A stretch of DNA of 64,000 bases from assembly GCA_003478355.1 (NCBI GenBank), contig QUFC01000004.1, forward strand, positions 1 through 64,000, given 5' to 3'. The first letter of the stretch is position 1; the number at the start of each line of letters is the position of its first letter. This stretch comes from Lachnospiraceae bacterium AM48-27BH. GTDB lineage: Bacteria; Bacillota; Clostridia; Lachnospirales; Lachnospiraceae. The notes beneath the pieces were generated by a model. It saw nothing but the letters and a program-made list of their open reading frames with translations. It did no database searches and had not been told where the DNA came from. The position numbers and the translations under genes are program-made. This document shows, in pieces, positions 29,319-38,439 of the stretch.

Positions 29319-29984
29319 ATGAAAAATAGTGAAATAAAATTAACAGGAGTGGATCGATTGATCTTAAAATCGTATTCCAGTATGTTGGATGGCTTGTCCA
29401 AGTATTTAGGAACAGGTTATGAGATGGTATTACATAGTTTGGAAGATTTTTCTCATTCTGCAATCAAGGTGATCAATGGTTATCACACAGGCCGCCAGGA
29501 GGGGGCACCCATTACAGATTTGGCATTAAAGATGTTAGAGGAACTTCAGAATAACAGAAGTGCCATGGAGGTTATTTATTTTAGTAAGAATAAGCAGGGA
29601 GAACCACTGAAATCTGCTACAATTGCTATCAAAGGAGAACATGACAGAATTATTGGATTATTGTGCATTAACTTTTATCTGAATACTCCACTGCAGGAAT
29701 TTATGCACGAAATGTTTGTGGGAAATATTCATATGGATTCTGATAACAATGAAGAAACTTATTCTTCTAATAGCAAAGAATTGATAGAGGAAACCTTGAA
29801 CACCATTAAGAAAGAGGTCTATAATGATGCTTCTGTTTCAGTAGCTAAGAAGAATAAAGAAATTGTAAAAAGGGCTTATGAGAAGGGAATTTACAATTTA
29901 AAGGATTCTGTTCAGATCACAGCTAATATATTGATGATGAGTAAGAACACGGTATATATGCATCTTAGAAATCTTGAAAAATAA
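29319..29984 (+). CDS. YheO/DauR-type transcriptional regulator (PAS-like domain plus HTH)
   Basis: A 221-residue cytoplasmic regulator. Residues about 12-115 match the YheO-like PAS domain: YLGTGYEMVLHSLEDFSHSAIKVINGYHTGR and GEPLKSATIAIKGEHDRIIGLLCINF are its hallmark. The last ~65 residues contain the DauR-type HTH (KKNKEIVKRAYEKGIYNLKDSV, ILMMSKNTVYMHLRNLEK). Relatives control amino-acid catabolism genes next to RidA and PLP enzymes, which fits the neighbours here. The ATG at 29319 has GGGGG four bases upstream. A terminator follows, so it is transcribed separately from ridA, which has its own promoter. Confidence 0.88.
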   Translation: MKNSEIKLTGVDRLILKSYSSMLDGLSKYLGTGYEMVLHSLEDFSHSAIKVINGYHTGRQEGAPITDLALKMLEELQNNRSAMEVIYFSKNKQGEPLKSATIAIKGEHDRIIGLLCINFYLNTPLQEFMHEMFVGNIHMDSDNNEETYSSNSKELIEETLNTIKKEVYNDASVSVAKKNKEIVKRAYEKGIYNLKDSVQITANILMMSKNTVYMHLRNLEK

Positions 29985-29997
29985 AGAAAACGAGGAA

Positions 29998-30039
29998 ATG
30001 CACTGTTTTTGGTACACATTGAAAGCAGTGTATTTTTTT
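29998..30039 (+). terminator. terminator after the YheO-type regulator
   Basis: ATGCACTG at 29998-30005 pairs with CAGTGTAT at 30026-30033 (one wobble), followed by seven T. Confidence 0.65.
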
Positions 30040-30085
30040 GTAATTAAATAAAAAATTAGAACATAAAAAACATTAAAAAATTTTA

Positions 30086-30114
30086 TTGACTAAACAAAAA
30101 TAATGCGCTATTAT
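30086..30114 (+). promoter_or_regulatory. promoter of the ridA-to-molybdoenzyme operon
   Basis: TTGACT at 30086-30091 and TATTAT at 30109-30114 with a 17-base spacer, about 35 bases upstream of the ridA start codon. The surroundings are very A/T rich. A likely target of the adjacent regulator. Confidence 0.7.
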
Positions 30115-30152
30115 ATAAATATGAGAAAAAGTTCACAAAAGGAGGGAAAATA

Positions 30153-30536
30153 ATGAACGAAAGTTTATTAAAAGTTTCTACGGAGAAGGCACCAGCAGCA
30201 ATTGGTCCTTATTCCCAGGCAGTTATAGCAGGAGGGGTATTATATACTTCTGGACAGATTCCGGTAAATCCTGAAACCAATGCAATCGCAGGGGATACGA
30301 TTGAAGAGCAGGCTGAACAGGTCATGAAGAATCTGGGCGCAGTTTTAACAGAAGCAGGTACTACATTTGAAAAGGTAGTCAAAACAACCTGCTTTATTGC
30401 AGATATGGGGGATTTTGCTAAATTTAATGAGATTTACGCAAAGTATTTTACCGAGAAACCAGCAAGAAGCTGCGTGGCAGTGAAGACATTGCCGAAAAAT
30501 GTATTGTGTGAGGTTGAAGTAATTGCAGTTGTGTAA
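30153..30536 (+). CDS. ridA: RidA family enamine/imine deaminase
   Basis: A 127-residue YjgF/YER057c/UK114-family protein, normal in length. The pattern [25 protein letters not shown] at the start, [23 protein letters not shown] in the middle and [25 protein letters not shown] at the end is the family signature. The Arg of PARSCV is the substrate-carboxylate-binding residue. RidA hydrolyses 2-aminoacrylate and similar reactive enamines released by PLP lyases, forming pyruvate and ammonia. That matches the PLP C-S lyase-like gene two positions downstream. AAAGGAGGG precedes the ATG. Confidence 0.96.
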   Translation: MNESLLKVSTEKAPAAIGPYSQAVIAGGVLYTSGQIPVNPETNAIAGDTIEEQAEQVMKNLGAVLTEAGTTFEKVVKTTCFIADMGDFAKFNEIYAKYFTEKPARSCVAVKTLPKNVLCEVEVIAVV

Positions 30537-30577
30537 ACCGTAATTCAAACGAGAAGGGAAAGGGATATTTCAATACT

Positions 30578-32023
30578 ATGGAGAACAATAAAGTGATTGA
30601 GAAAAAAAGGCCGCATTTTTTGGAAGCTATCTCGATGTTAGTGGTACTGTTGGCATTAGTAGTATATTCTGTAAAATTGGATATTTCAATCATTCCGGCC
30701 ATGATGATTGCAATTGTATGGTCTATGGCAATTGCATATCGCTGTGGTTATCGGTGGAATGATATTATGGGTCCGGTTTATGAAAGAGAAAAAGGAGTTG
30801 TGGAAGTATTCCTGATCATTTTACTGATCGGTGCTTTCGTTGCTTCCATGATTTTCTCTGGAACAATTCCAACGATCATTTATTATCTGATTAAAATTAT
30901 TAATCCGACATTGATGGTTGTGTTATCATTCCTGATTACAGCAATCGTTTCGGTCATCATCGGTACTTCCTGGGGAACTGCAGGTACAGTTGGTGTGATC
31001 ATGTTGGCAATTGCACAGAGTATGGGCGTACCGCTTCCATTAGTAGCCGGTGCAGTTGCGTCTGGTTCCCATGTTGGACAGCTTTGCTCTCCAATGGCGG
31101 ATACTTCTAACGTAGCAGCTGGATTTGCAGATGTTGATACCATGACAATGATTAAACGTATGGCTTACTATACAGTACCAACCATTATTTTAGCGATCGT
31201 TGCCTATACCGTATTAGGATTTGCAAATGGATCTTCCGCAGCAGACCTGTCTCAGGTCGACGTGATCCGTCAGGAGATCAGCAGTGTATTTAATACCAAT
31301 GTACTGGTTATTCTGCCAATGGTATTTGTATTTGCACTGACCTTTACGAAAAAACCAATTTTAATGACTTTAGGTCTGGCTTCTTTAATTGGTATTGTGT
31401 TTGGTATGATCTTTAATGGTTTTTCCTTTGGTGCTGGATTAGACGCAATTTATAACGGATTCACTTTAGCAGGAACAGCAGGGATCGCAGAAGATGGATA
31501 TAGCTCCATTTTCTTAAATCTTTGCAACCGTGGTGGCGCAATGAGTATGATTAATGCAGCTCTGATCGTAATTGTAGCATCTATGTACGGAACTGTATTA
31601 ATGGAGATTAAAGCCCTGGATGTAATCGCAGATACGATCTTCGCAAAGGTAAAGAGCAGAGTATTATTAAATGCTTCCGCAGTTGTATTAGCTGGATTAA
31701 TCGTAGGATTAACTTCCAGTTCTTTCCTGGCAGGTATGATGCCAAAAGACTTATTCCTTAAGAAGTTTGAGGATGAGGGTATGGATAGCATGGATCTGGT
31801 TTCTACAGCCGTTTCTGCAAGTACCCAGTATCTGACCTGTATTCCATGGTGTGATACTGCAATTTTCTTGGCAGCAATTTCCGGAGTTTCTACGATTGCC
31901 GCATTACCGTATAACTTCTTTGGATGGGGCTGTTCTGTAATGGCAATTATTTTATCGGTTGTTGGTATCGGATTTAAAAATGGTAAACGTTTTTTCAAAT
32001 TAGAGAGTACAAAAGCAGAATAA
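30578..32023 (+). CDS. NhaC family Na+/H+ antiporter-type transporter
   Basis: A 481-residue integral membrane protein with about 11-12 predicted helices. The blocks GTSWGTAGTVGV, GSHVGQLCSPMADTSNVAAG and the later LTSSSFLAGMMPKDLF are typical of the NhaC family. Members exchange Na+ for H+ or for organic acids such as malate and lactate. In this operon (RidA, PLP lyase, oxidoreductases) it may move a substrate or product of the pathway rather than serve general pH control; that is inference. It lies 41 bases after ridA and 29 bases before the aminotransferase-like gene. Confidence 0.88.
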   Translation: MENNKVIEKKRPHFLEAISMLVVLLALVVYSVKLDISIIPAMMIAIVWSMAIAYRCGYRWNDIMGPVYEREKGVVEVFLIILLIGAFVASMIFSGTIPTIIYYLIKIINPTLMVVLSFLITAIVSVIIGTSWGTAGTVGVIMLAIAQSMGVPLPLVAGAVASGSHVGQLCSPMADTSNVAAGFADVDTMTMIKRMAYYTVPTIILAIVAYTVLGFANGSSAADLSQVDVIRQEISSVFNTNVLVILPMVFVFALTFTKKPILMTLGLASLIGIVFGMIFNGFSFGAGLDAIYNGFTLAGTAGIAEDGYSSIFLNLCNRGGAMSMINAALIVIVASMYGTVLMEIKALDVIADTIFAKVKSRVLLNASAVVLAGLIVGLTSSSFLAGMMPKDLFLKKFEDEGMDSMDLVSTAVSASTQYLTCIPWCDTAIFLAAISGVSTIAALPYNFFGWGCSVMAIILSVVGIGFKNGKRFFKLESTKAE

Positions 32024-32052
32024 TCGTGTAAAGTGAAGAAAGAAGGATATTT

Positions 32053-33222
32053 ATGATCGATTTTGATTTACCGTTGAACCGGAGAAATACAAATACTTGG
32101 AAGTGGGACGGCGAAGGAAAAGGTGCTCAGTTTCCAATGGGAACTGCAGATATGGATTTCCGCATGCCAGAAGAAATAAGAGCAGCGATCCATGAAAAAG
32201 TAGATCAGTGTATTTTATCTTACGCTTGCGACAAAAGTTATTTTGGAAAGGCATTTGCAAAGTACCAGAAGAAACGCTATGGATTGGATATTAAACCAGA
32301 AGAAGTAATGCCTGGTACGGCTTTAATGGCTGTATTTAAGGTGATTCTGGAGGCATTTACTGCTGCTGGAGATGGTGTGATTGTACAGACTCCTGTGTTC
32401 GGACCGATTTATACAGTTACGAAGAATAACGGAAGAATGTTATTTGATAATGCCTTGTTATACAATCGGGAAGAAGGCACCTGGTCCATCAATTTTGAAG
32501 AATTAGAAGAGATGGCAAAGAATCCTCGCGTGAGAATGTTGGTGATCTGTAATCCGGGTAATCCTTGTACAAGAGGATTTACAAAGGAAGAGATGCAGAG
32601 AATGTATGACATCTGTAATGCAAATGATGTGATTGTCCTCAGTGATGAGATTCATTCGGATGTGTATTATGATGGCAGAAAACATGTGTCTATCTTAAGT
32701 GTATGTGATGCAGAGAAGAATAACTGCGTTGTATTGACCAGTTCCGGCAAGGTATTCGGAGTCCCTGGACTGAAGACAGCAGCAGTTGTGATCCAGAATA
32801 AGAAGTTAAGAGACAGGTATGGCATTGCATCGACGAATGCACGTATGGATGTTGTTGATCTTGGATTGGTTGCTTCCACAGCAGGCTATGAGCATTGCGA
32901 GGGATATATCCTTGAACTGCAGCAATATCTGCAGAAAAACAAAGATTATATCGTTGACTGGTTTGCAAAGAATGATATTAAAGTAAAACTTACAAAACCA
33001 GAAGCATCTTATCTGTTCTGGCTTGATTTCCAGGATTGGAAGATGAATTGTCAGGAATTGACGGATCTCTTAGGTGAGTACGGAATTGTATTCTCAGCAG
33101 GAGATGAATTTGGCGGTGATCACAACGAAGGCTTTATGAGAATGAACATCGCTACCAGATACGAGCAGGTGGTTGGAGCGCTCGAGCAATTGAAAAAATG
33201 TTATGAAGAGAAAATAAAGTAA
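32053..33222 (+). CDS. MalY/PatB family PLP-dependent C-S lyase / aminotransferase
   Basis: A 389-residue fold-type I PLP enzyme. NTNTWKWDG at the N-terminus and FPMGTADMDFRMPEEI are the MalY/PatB (cystathionine beta-lyase-like) start. VICNPGNPCTRGFTKEE and VLSDEIHSDVYYDGRKH carry the PLP-contacting Asn and Asp-Tyr. The Schiff-base lysine is expected in SSGKVFGVPGLKT, where PatB enzymes usually have SPSKTFNLAGL. A C-terminal Arg in RMNIATR would bind the substrate carboxylate. Such enzymes cleave C-S bonds of cystathionine or S-substituted cysteines to a thiol, pyruvate and ammonia via 2-aminoacrylate. RidA in the same operon fits this chemistry. The exact substrate is unknown. Confidence 0.88.
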   Translation: MIDFDLPLNRRNTNTWKWDGEGKGAQFPMGTADMDFRMPEEIRAAIHEKVDQCILSYACDKSYFGKAFAKYQKKRYGLDIKPEEVMPGTALMAVFKVILEAFTAAGDGVIVQTPVFGPIYTVTKNNGRMLFDNALLYNREEGTWSINFEELEEMAKNPRVRMLVICNPGNPCTRGFTKEEMQRMYDICNANDVIVLSDEIHSDVYYDGRKHVSILSVCDAEKNNCVVLTSSGKVFGVPGLKTAAVVIQNKKLRDRYGIASTNARMDVVDLGLVASTAGYEHCEGYILELQQYLQKNKDYIVDWFAKNDIKVKLTKPEASYLFWLDFQDWKMNCQELTDLLGEYGIVFSAGDEFGGDHNEGFMRMNIATRYEQVVGALEQLKKCYEEKIK

Positions 33223-33230
33223 TATGAAGG

Positions 33231-33275
33231 ATTACAGCATGAGTTATTGGCAAAAACTGATACTCATGCTGTAAT
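33231..33275 (+). terminator. strong hairpin between the PLP enzyme and the FAD oxidoreductase genes
   Basis: A perfect 14-bp inverted repeat (ATTACAGCATGAGT at 33231-33244 with 33262-33275). It is followed by TGTTTCTC rather than a clean T run, so it may be a partial terminator or processing site within the operon. Confidence 0.55.
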
Positions 33276-33320
33276 GTTTCTCTTAGACTAGAAAATTTTA
33301 TAATGATAAAAAGGAGCATT

Positions 33321-34568
33321 ATGAAAAAAATCGTAATCATCGGAAACAGTGCAGCTGGACTCAGTGCATTGGAAAATTTCCGAAAACATGACCAGGAGAG
33401 TCAGGTTACCGTCATATCAAAAGAAGGAAAACTACCATATTCAAGAGTACTGATTCCTTATATTTTAAGAAAAAAGATATCATATGCCGGAATTCATATT
33501 TGCCCTGAAGATTATTTTGAAAAATATCATGCCGAAATGATCTGTGCTGAAGTGATCGGCATTGACATAGAAAAACAGACAGTAAAGACAGAGCAAACAG
33601 AGTATCCATATGATGAATTATTAATCGCAACCGGTTCATATGCAGTATCTCCTCCAATTGAAGGAATCAATCAGGAGGGAGTTTTTCATATGTGGACTCA
33701 GAGTGATTTAGACCATCTGATTCCATATTTTGATCACTCTAAGAAGGTCTGCGTGATCGGTTCCGGGTTTGTTGCTTTGCAGGCAGCATGGGCTGCGAGA
33801 TACAGAGGACTGGATGTGGTGGTTCTTGAGTTGATGGACCGTATTATGCCGAGTGTCCTGGATGAAGAGGGAGCAAGACTTCTGACAGAAAAGATCAGGG
33901 AGAAGGGAGTCGATCTAAGAACCGGAGTTTCTACACAGAGATTTGAAAAAATGGATGATGGAACATTCAAGATCCATTTAGCAGGTGGTGAGGAAATTGA
34001 AGCTGACTTCGTGATCGTGGGAACCGGTGTCAGATCTAATATTGGATTTTTAAAAGATACCGACATTCAGACAGAACGAGGAATTTTAGTGGATTCTCAT
34101 ATGAGAACGAACATTCCTAATATTTATGCAGCTGGAGATGTTGCAGCGGGACCAACCACATTTGGTGATGAACATCTGATCCATGCGTTATGGCCAACAG
34201 CATGTGAAATGGGAAAAACAGCTGGAAAAAATATGGCTGGGATCGATTTTGAGTATGAAGGCAGTTTGAACATGAATGTAACAGAAATGTATGGTGTGAC
34301 TGTTGCTTCTATGGGTAAATTTTATGATGCAGATGCGGATCAGACGTATGTGTTTGACGAAACAGCAGGATATGGATATTTGAAAATCTGCTATAAAGAT
34401 GATAAGGTTGTTGGAGCTTGTCTGGTAGGAAGCAGTGATGCGGTTAAAATTTTTGGAAAGATGAGACCGATCATTCGTAAGAAGGAGTCCATCGAGTGTA
34501 AACCGGAAGAAATCTTTGATTATATCAATAAAACAACGTTTAATGAGATGTGGAGAAAAGGATTATGA
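33321..34568 (+). CDS. FAD-dependent NAD(P)H oxidoreductase (nitrite reductase/rubredoxin reductase type)
   Basis: A 415-residue pyridine nucleotide-disulphide oxidoreductase-like flavoprotein. KKIVIIGNSAAGLSALE at 2-18 is the FAD Rossmann motif, and KVCVIGSGFVALQAAWAARYRG near 143-164 is the NAD(P) Rossmann motif. NIYAAGDVA around 265-275 is the second FAD contact. It lacks redox-active Cys pairs, as in NirB/NasB N-domains and rubredoxin reductases. ATG at 33321 follows AAGGAG. It shares a 4-base ATGA overlap with the ferredoxin gene. It probably passes electrons from NAD(P)H through that ferredoxin to the molybdoenzyme. Confidence 0.9.
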   Translation: MKKIVIIGNSAAGLSALENFRKHDQESQVTVISKEGKLPYSRVLIPYILRKKISYAGIHICPEDYFEKYHAEMICAEVIGIDIEKQTVKTEQTEYPYDELLIATGSYAVSPPIEGINQEGVFHMWTQSDLDHLIPYFDHSKKVCVIGSGFVALQAAWAARYRGLDVVVLELMDRIMPSVLDEEGARLLTEKIREKGVDLRTGVSTQRFEKMDDGTFKIHLAGGEEIEADFVIVGTGVRSNIGFLKDTDIQTERGILVDSHMRTNIPNIYAAGDVAAGPTTFGDEHLIHALWPTACEMGKTAGKNMAGIDFEYEGSLNMNVTEMYGVTVASMGKFYDADADQTYVFDETAGYGYLKICYKDDKVVGACLVGSSDAVKIFGKMRPIIRKKESIECKPEEIFDYINKTTFNEMWRKGL

Positions 34569-35041
34569 AGACGATAACAATAGATCCAAGAAAATGTGTT
34601 GGTTGCCGCAACTGTGAAATGGCGTGTGCATTTGAAAAAAGCCAGAGTTCCTGTGAAGTGGAATTTGCAAATATTCGTATTAATGATTATATTAAAGAGC
34701 GCTTTGTTGTACCGATGACTTGTTTCCACTGTGAGGAAGCGTGGTGTATGAAAGTATGTCCGGCACATGCAATCAGCCGTGATGAAAAGACAAATGCAGT
34801 TGTATTAGATCAGGAAAAGTGTGCAGGTTGCAAGATGTGCATTTTAGCATGTCCATATGGAAATATCCATTTTGACCATGTGAAATTAGTCAGCCATAAA
34901 TGTGATCTGTGTGGTGGAGATCCAAGATGTGTAACGCATTGTATCAGTGGCGCACTGCAGTTTGAGGATGTGGAGGATGCTGTGACGAGAAAACGTTACA
35001 GAATCGATATGCAGATAGAGGATTTGACAAAGCGAGGTTAA
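34565..35041 (+). CDS. 4Fe-4S ferredoxin-type electron transfer subunit
   Basis: A 158-residue protein in the HycB/DmsB-like ferredoxin family. There are four Cys clusters: CVGCRNCEMAC near residue 12; CFHCEEAWCMKVCP near 60; CAGCKMCILACP near 86; and CDLCGGDPRCVTHC near 113. This pattern binds up to four [4Fe-4S] clusters. No signal or Tat motif is present, so the complex is cytoplasmic. The start ATG overlaps the stop of the FAD protein, and the stop overlaps the start of the molybdoenzyme by one base, so the three genes form one translational unit. It is likely the electron wire between flavoprotein and Mo enzyme. Confidence 0.93.
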   Translation: MKTITIDPRKCVGCRNCEMACAFEKSQSSCEVEFANIRINDYIKERFVVPMTCFHCEEAWCMKVCPAHAISRDEKTNAVVLDQEKCAGCKMCILACPYGNIHFDHVKLVSHKCDLCGGDPRCVTHCISGALQFEDVEDAVTRKRYRIDMQIEDLTKRG

Positions 35042-37109
35042 TGAAAATGGGAGAGAAAAAGATCTGTAAATCAATATGCAGAATGTGCGGTTCCGGCTGT
35101 GGAATCGAGGTGACTGTAGAGGATAATAAAGTTGTAAGAATCAGTGGCGACAAGGACAATCATATCAACAGAGGCAGGATCTGTATTAAAGGAAGCAGTG
35201 CCGTTACATGGCTGAATCTGCCGGAGCGTCTGACGAAACCTCTGAAAAAAACAGCAGATGGTTTTGTTGAGATTCCATTAGAGCAGGCGATGGATGAAAT
35301 TGCCGAGAAGATGCTGGAATTGCAGAAAAAGTATGGAAAGCAGGCTGTGGCAGGCTGGAAGGGAGAAGGAACGGGATTCGACCAGAATGAGGGCCTGATG
35401 CGTAGATTTAATACAGCGATTGGTTCTCCAAACTATTTTAGTAATAACACCCAGTGTAATGCCGGTAGATTTATTGCATTCCATTTAAATTATGGATGTT
35501 GGCCACAGGCAGATTTCCGAAACACCAATCTGGCAATCTTCTGGGGAACGAACTCACCTGCGGCACATTCCTATTGGACCCAGGACCTGAATGAAGGAAG
35601 AGAAAAGGGTGCCAAATCCATTGTCGTGGATGTCAAATATAATGAGCAGGCGAGAATCGCAGATTTGTTTGTTGTGATTCGCCTGGTACTGATGCAGTAT
35701 TAGGATACTGTATCATCAACGAAATGATCGAGAAACAGATCGTTAATATGGAGTTTATTGAAAAATATACGATTGGTTTTGATGAACTGAAAGAGTATGC
35801 AAAACAGTTTACGAAGGAGTACACAAGTGAAGTGACTGGTGTTCCTGTAGAGACGATTGATCAGATGGTACAGATGATTAAAGAGGCAGGACATAAAGTC
35901 TGCAGCTGGCCGGGATGTGGTCTGGAGCACCAGTCCAATGGTGTTTCCAACAGCCGTGTCACATCCATGATTGACTGTCTTGTCGGTGCGATTGACCAGA
36001 AGGGCGGTATGCTGATCAATGAGAATCATAAGAGAAATGCTTTGACACTCTATGATGAGGTGAAGTTTGATATCGAGCCGATTGGTCGTTCTAAGTATCC
36101 GATTTTTGAACATTTCAGAAAAGAAAGCCATACACTGATGTTAATGGATACAATTCTGACAGGCAAGTATGAAGGAAAGGATTATCCGTTTAAAGGGCTG
36201 GTCCTGACAGCAGGAGATCCGGTTATGACAGAGGCGAATTCTGCAAAGACAAGAAAGGCCCTGAGCAGCCTGGAATTATTTGTAGTAAAGGATCTGTTCA
36301 TGACTGAAACGGCAAAACTTGCAGATTATGTGCTTCCAGCTGCTTCCAATTTCGAACGGGATGAGTTATACTTTAATGGAATCGAGCAATCTGCATATTT
36401 GGCAGCAAAATGCATCGAGAGTGATCTTCAAACCGAGTATGAATTTTACAAGGGGTTAGCAGATCGAATGGGTGCAGGTTCTTACTTCCCATGGAAGGAT
36501 GAGAAAGAACTGATTAACTATATCATGGAGCCAAGTGGATATGATTATGATTATTTGAAAGCCCATCCGAGTGGAGTTCAGGCCTGCCCAGTACGCTATA
36601 TGAAGCACGAAGAGCGTTTCAATGCAGGAGAAAAGCCATTTCCAACTCCAACTGGCAAGATTGAGCTCAGTTCTACATTATTAAAACAATATGGATATCC
36701 AGGAATCCCTACGATTGACAATATTCCATCTTATGTCAAAGAAAAGGATGAAGAATATCCGTGGGCATGTACTACTGGTGCAAGAAAAGTATATTATTTC
36801 CACGGAAGATATCGCAATATTCCTCAGATCAAGAAGGCACATCCATATGGCGTTGCGGAGATGAACGATGAGGATGCAAAAATGCTACAGTTAAAAGAGG
36901 GCGACAAGATCCGAGTTACCTCCAGAATCGGTCAGATTGAGATCCCGGTACACATTATGGAGTATGGCACAATGGCAAAGGGAGCAATTCAGATCACTCA
37001 CGGATATCTGGAAGCAAATGCAAACTTATTGACAGATGATACAGATTGTTGCCCAATTAGTGGTTTCCCATCCCTCAAATGTGTCAATGTCAAGATTGAA
37101 AAGATTTAA
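35041..37109 (+). CDS. molybdopterin oxidoreductase (DMSO reductase superfamily), one frameshift
   Basis: A Mo/W-bisMGD enzyme of about 689 residues after correcting one frameshift. The N-terminal CxxCxxxC (C13, C16, C20) and C48 bind a [4Fe-4S] cluster. NNTQCNAGR places a candidate Mo-ligand Cys at about 139. The first frame ends at 35703 with DLFVVIRLVLMQY. One extra C at about 35682 gives RPGTDAVLGYCIINEM, the canonical RPGTD motif, and joins it to the downstream frame (MIEKQIVNMEF to the end). The C-terminal MopB domain includes GARKVYYFHGRYRN and ITHGYLEANAN. No Tat signal is present, so it is cytoplasmic. Its substrate is unknown; a sulfoxide-type substrate is one possibility given the C-S lyase in the operon. 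Confidence 0.85.
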
Positions 37110-37149
37110 ATAATTAAAATCAGATAAATAATAAAAAGGCTCTGAAGTC

Positions 37150-37397
37150 GAATTATCTAAAAAATCCAGTCAGTCAAATGAACCAGGCTGCCATGGATTT
37201 CATGATATGAGACCGCAAACATCAAGAGTTCACGAGAACTTTTGATCAGTAGCCAGGCAGCGGCGGAAACGCTTCTGCATTCCGTTATTTGAAAAGGAGC
37301 AGATATAGAAAAACCTGTTTTTGGCAATGACAAAGACAAGGTATTTTTGATGTACAGAAAATCCGCCTTTTCAGAGACAAAGGGCGGATTTTTTATA
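37150..37397 (+). promoter_or_regulatory. structured leader with terminator upstream of the Moco genes (candidate Moco riboswitch)
   Basis: The 303-base gap before the MPT-binding gene has no coding sequence but clear RNA structure. There is an AAGAGTTC/GAACTTTT hairpin near 37224-37243. CCAGGCTGCC near 37182 and CCAGGCAGC near 37253 could make long-range pairs. A hairpin at 37257-37278 is capped by a GAAA tetraloop (GNRA type). It ends in an intrinsic terminator: AAAATCCGCC at 37358-37367 pairs with 37383-37392, followed by T. The gene context and GNRA loop fit the Moco/Tuco RNA class, but I cannot confirm its consensus by eye. Confidence 0.5.
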
Positions 37398-37412
37398 TAA
37401 CAGGAGGAAACC

Positions 37413-38435
37413 ATGAAACTGATCAAAACAGAAGACGCAGTGGGCCATGTTTTATGCCATGACATGACCCAGATCATCCGTGGCGTGACCAAGGACGCAC
37501 GGTTTCGGAAAGGGCATATTGTTACGGAGGAGGACATTCCGGTGTTATTATCCATGGGTAAGGAAAACCTCTACGTGTGGGAGAAACATGAAAACATGCT
37601 TCATGAGGATGAGGCGGTAGAGTACCTGCGGCGGATCTGTTCGGGAGAGCATGTCGCTTCTGGCAGTCCGAAGGAAGGGAAGATCGACCTTACGGCGGCC
37701 TGTGACGGGGTTTTAAAGATCGATACGGAGAAGCTGTATCAGGTCAATTCCCTTGGGGAGATGATGATCGCCACCAGACATTCCTATACTCCGGTGAAAA
37801 AAGGCATGAAGATTGCAGGAACCCGGATCATTCCACTGGTGATCGAGAAAGAAAAGATGGAAGAAGCAGAAAGAAAAGCAGGTCCGGTGCCGATCATGGA
37901 GGTTGTGCCATATCAGTTAAAAACGGCGGGTCTGATCACGACAGGAAATGAGGTGAAGAAAGGGATCATCAAGGATACATTTTCGGAAGTGGTCATAGAA
38001 AAATTAAAACAATATGGTATTGAAGTGGTGGAACACACCTATCCGGGAGATTCTGACGAAGCCATTTGCCGGGACATTGCCATGATGAGGGAAAAGCAGG
38101 TGGATATGATCCTTTGTACCGGCGGCATGAGTGTGGATCCGGATGATAAGACGCCGGGCGCCATTAGGAAATCCGGGGCAGAGATCGTCACCTACGGTGC
38201 ACCGGTTCTGCCGGGAGCCATGTTTTTGTTGGGGTACTTTGAGAATGGAACGCCGGTGATGGGACTGCCTGGATGTGTGATGTATGCAAAAAGCACGATT
38301 TTTGATATCATGCTGCCGAGGATCGCGGCAGGCATGAAGGTGTCGAAGGAAGATATCTGGGCGCTGGGCAATGGCGGTCTGTGCCTGGGCTGTGATCCGT
38401 GCAGATACCCGGATTGTGCCTTTGGAAAGGTGTGA
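37413..38435 (+). CDS. molybdopterin-binding protein (MoeA/MogA-like domain) with Cys-rich tail
   Basis: A 340-residue protein with a MoCF-biosynthesis domain. After an N-terminal region (KTEDAVGHVLCHDMTQI), the segment AGLITTGNEVKKGIIKDTF, ILCTGGMSVDPDDKTPGAI and the GAPVLPGAMFLLGY block match the MPT-binding fold of MoeA/CinA-type proteins. It is shorter than MoeA, which is encoded next door. The C-terminus GGLCLGCDPCRYPDCAFGK contains four clustered cysteines that could hold a metal or Fe-S centre. AGGAGG precedes the ATG. It is probably involved in metal insertion or MPT handling. It is 4 bases from moeA and begins the Moco operon behind a structured leader. Confidence 0.85.
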   Translation: MKLIKTEDAVGHVLCHDMTQIIRGVTKDARFRKGHIVTEEDIPVLLSMGKENLYVWEKHENMLHEDEAVEYLRRICSGEHVASGSPKEGKIDLTAACDGVLKIDTEKLYQVNSLGEMMIATRHSYTPVKKGMKIAGTRIIPLVIEKEKMEEAERKAGPVPIMEVVPYQLKTAGLITTGNEVKKGIIKDTFSEVVIEKLKQYGIEVVEHTYPGDSDEAICRDIAMMREKQVDMILCTGGMSVDPDDKTPGAIRKSGAEIVTYGAPVLPGAMFLLGYFENGTPVMGLPGCVMYAKSTIFDIMLPRIAAGMKVSKEDIWALGNGGLCLGCDPCRYPDCAFGKV

Positions 38436-38439
38436 AAAT

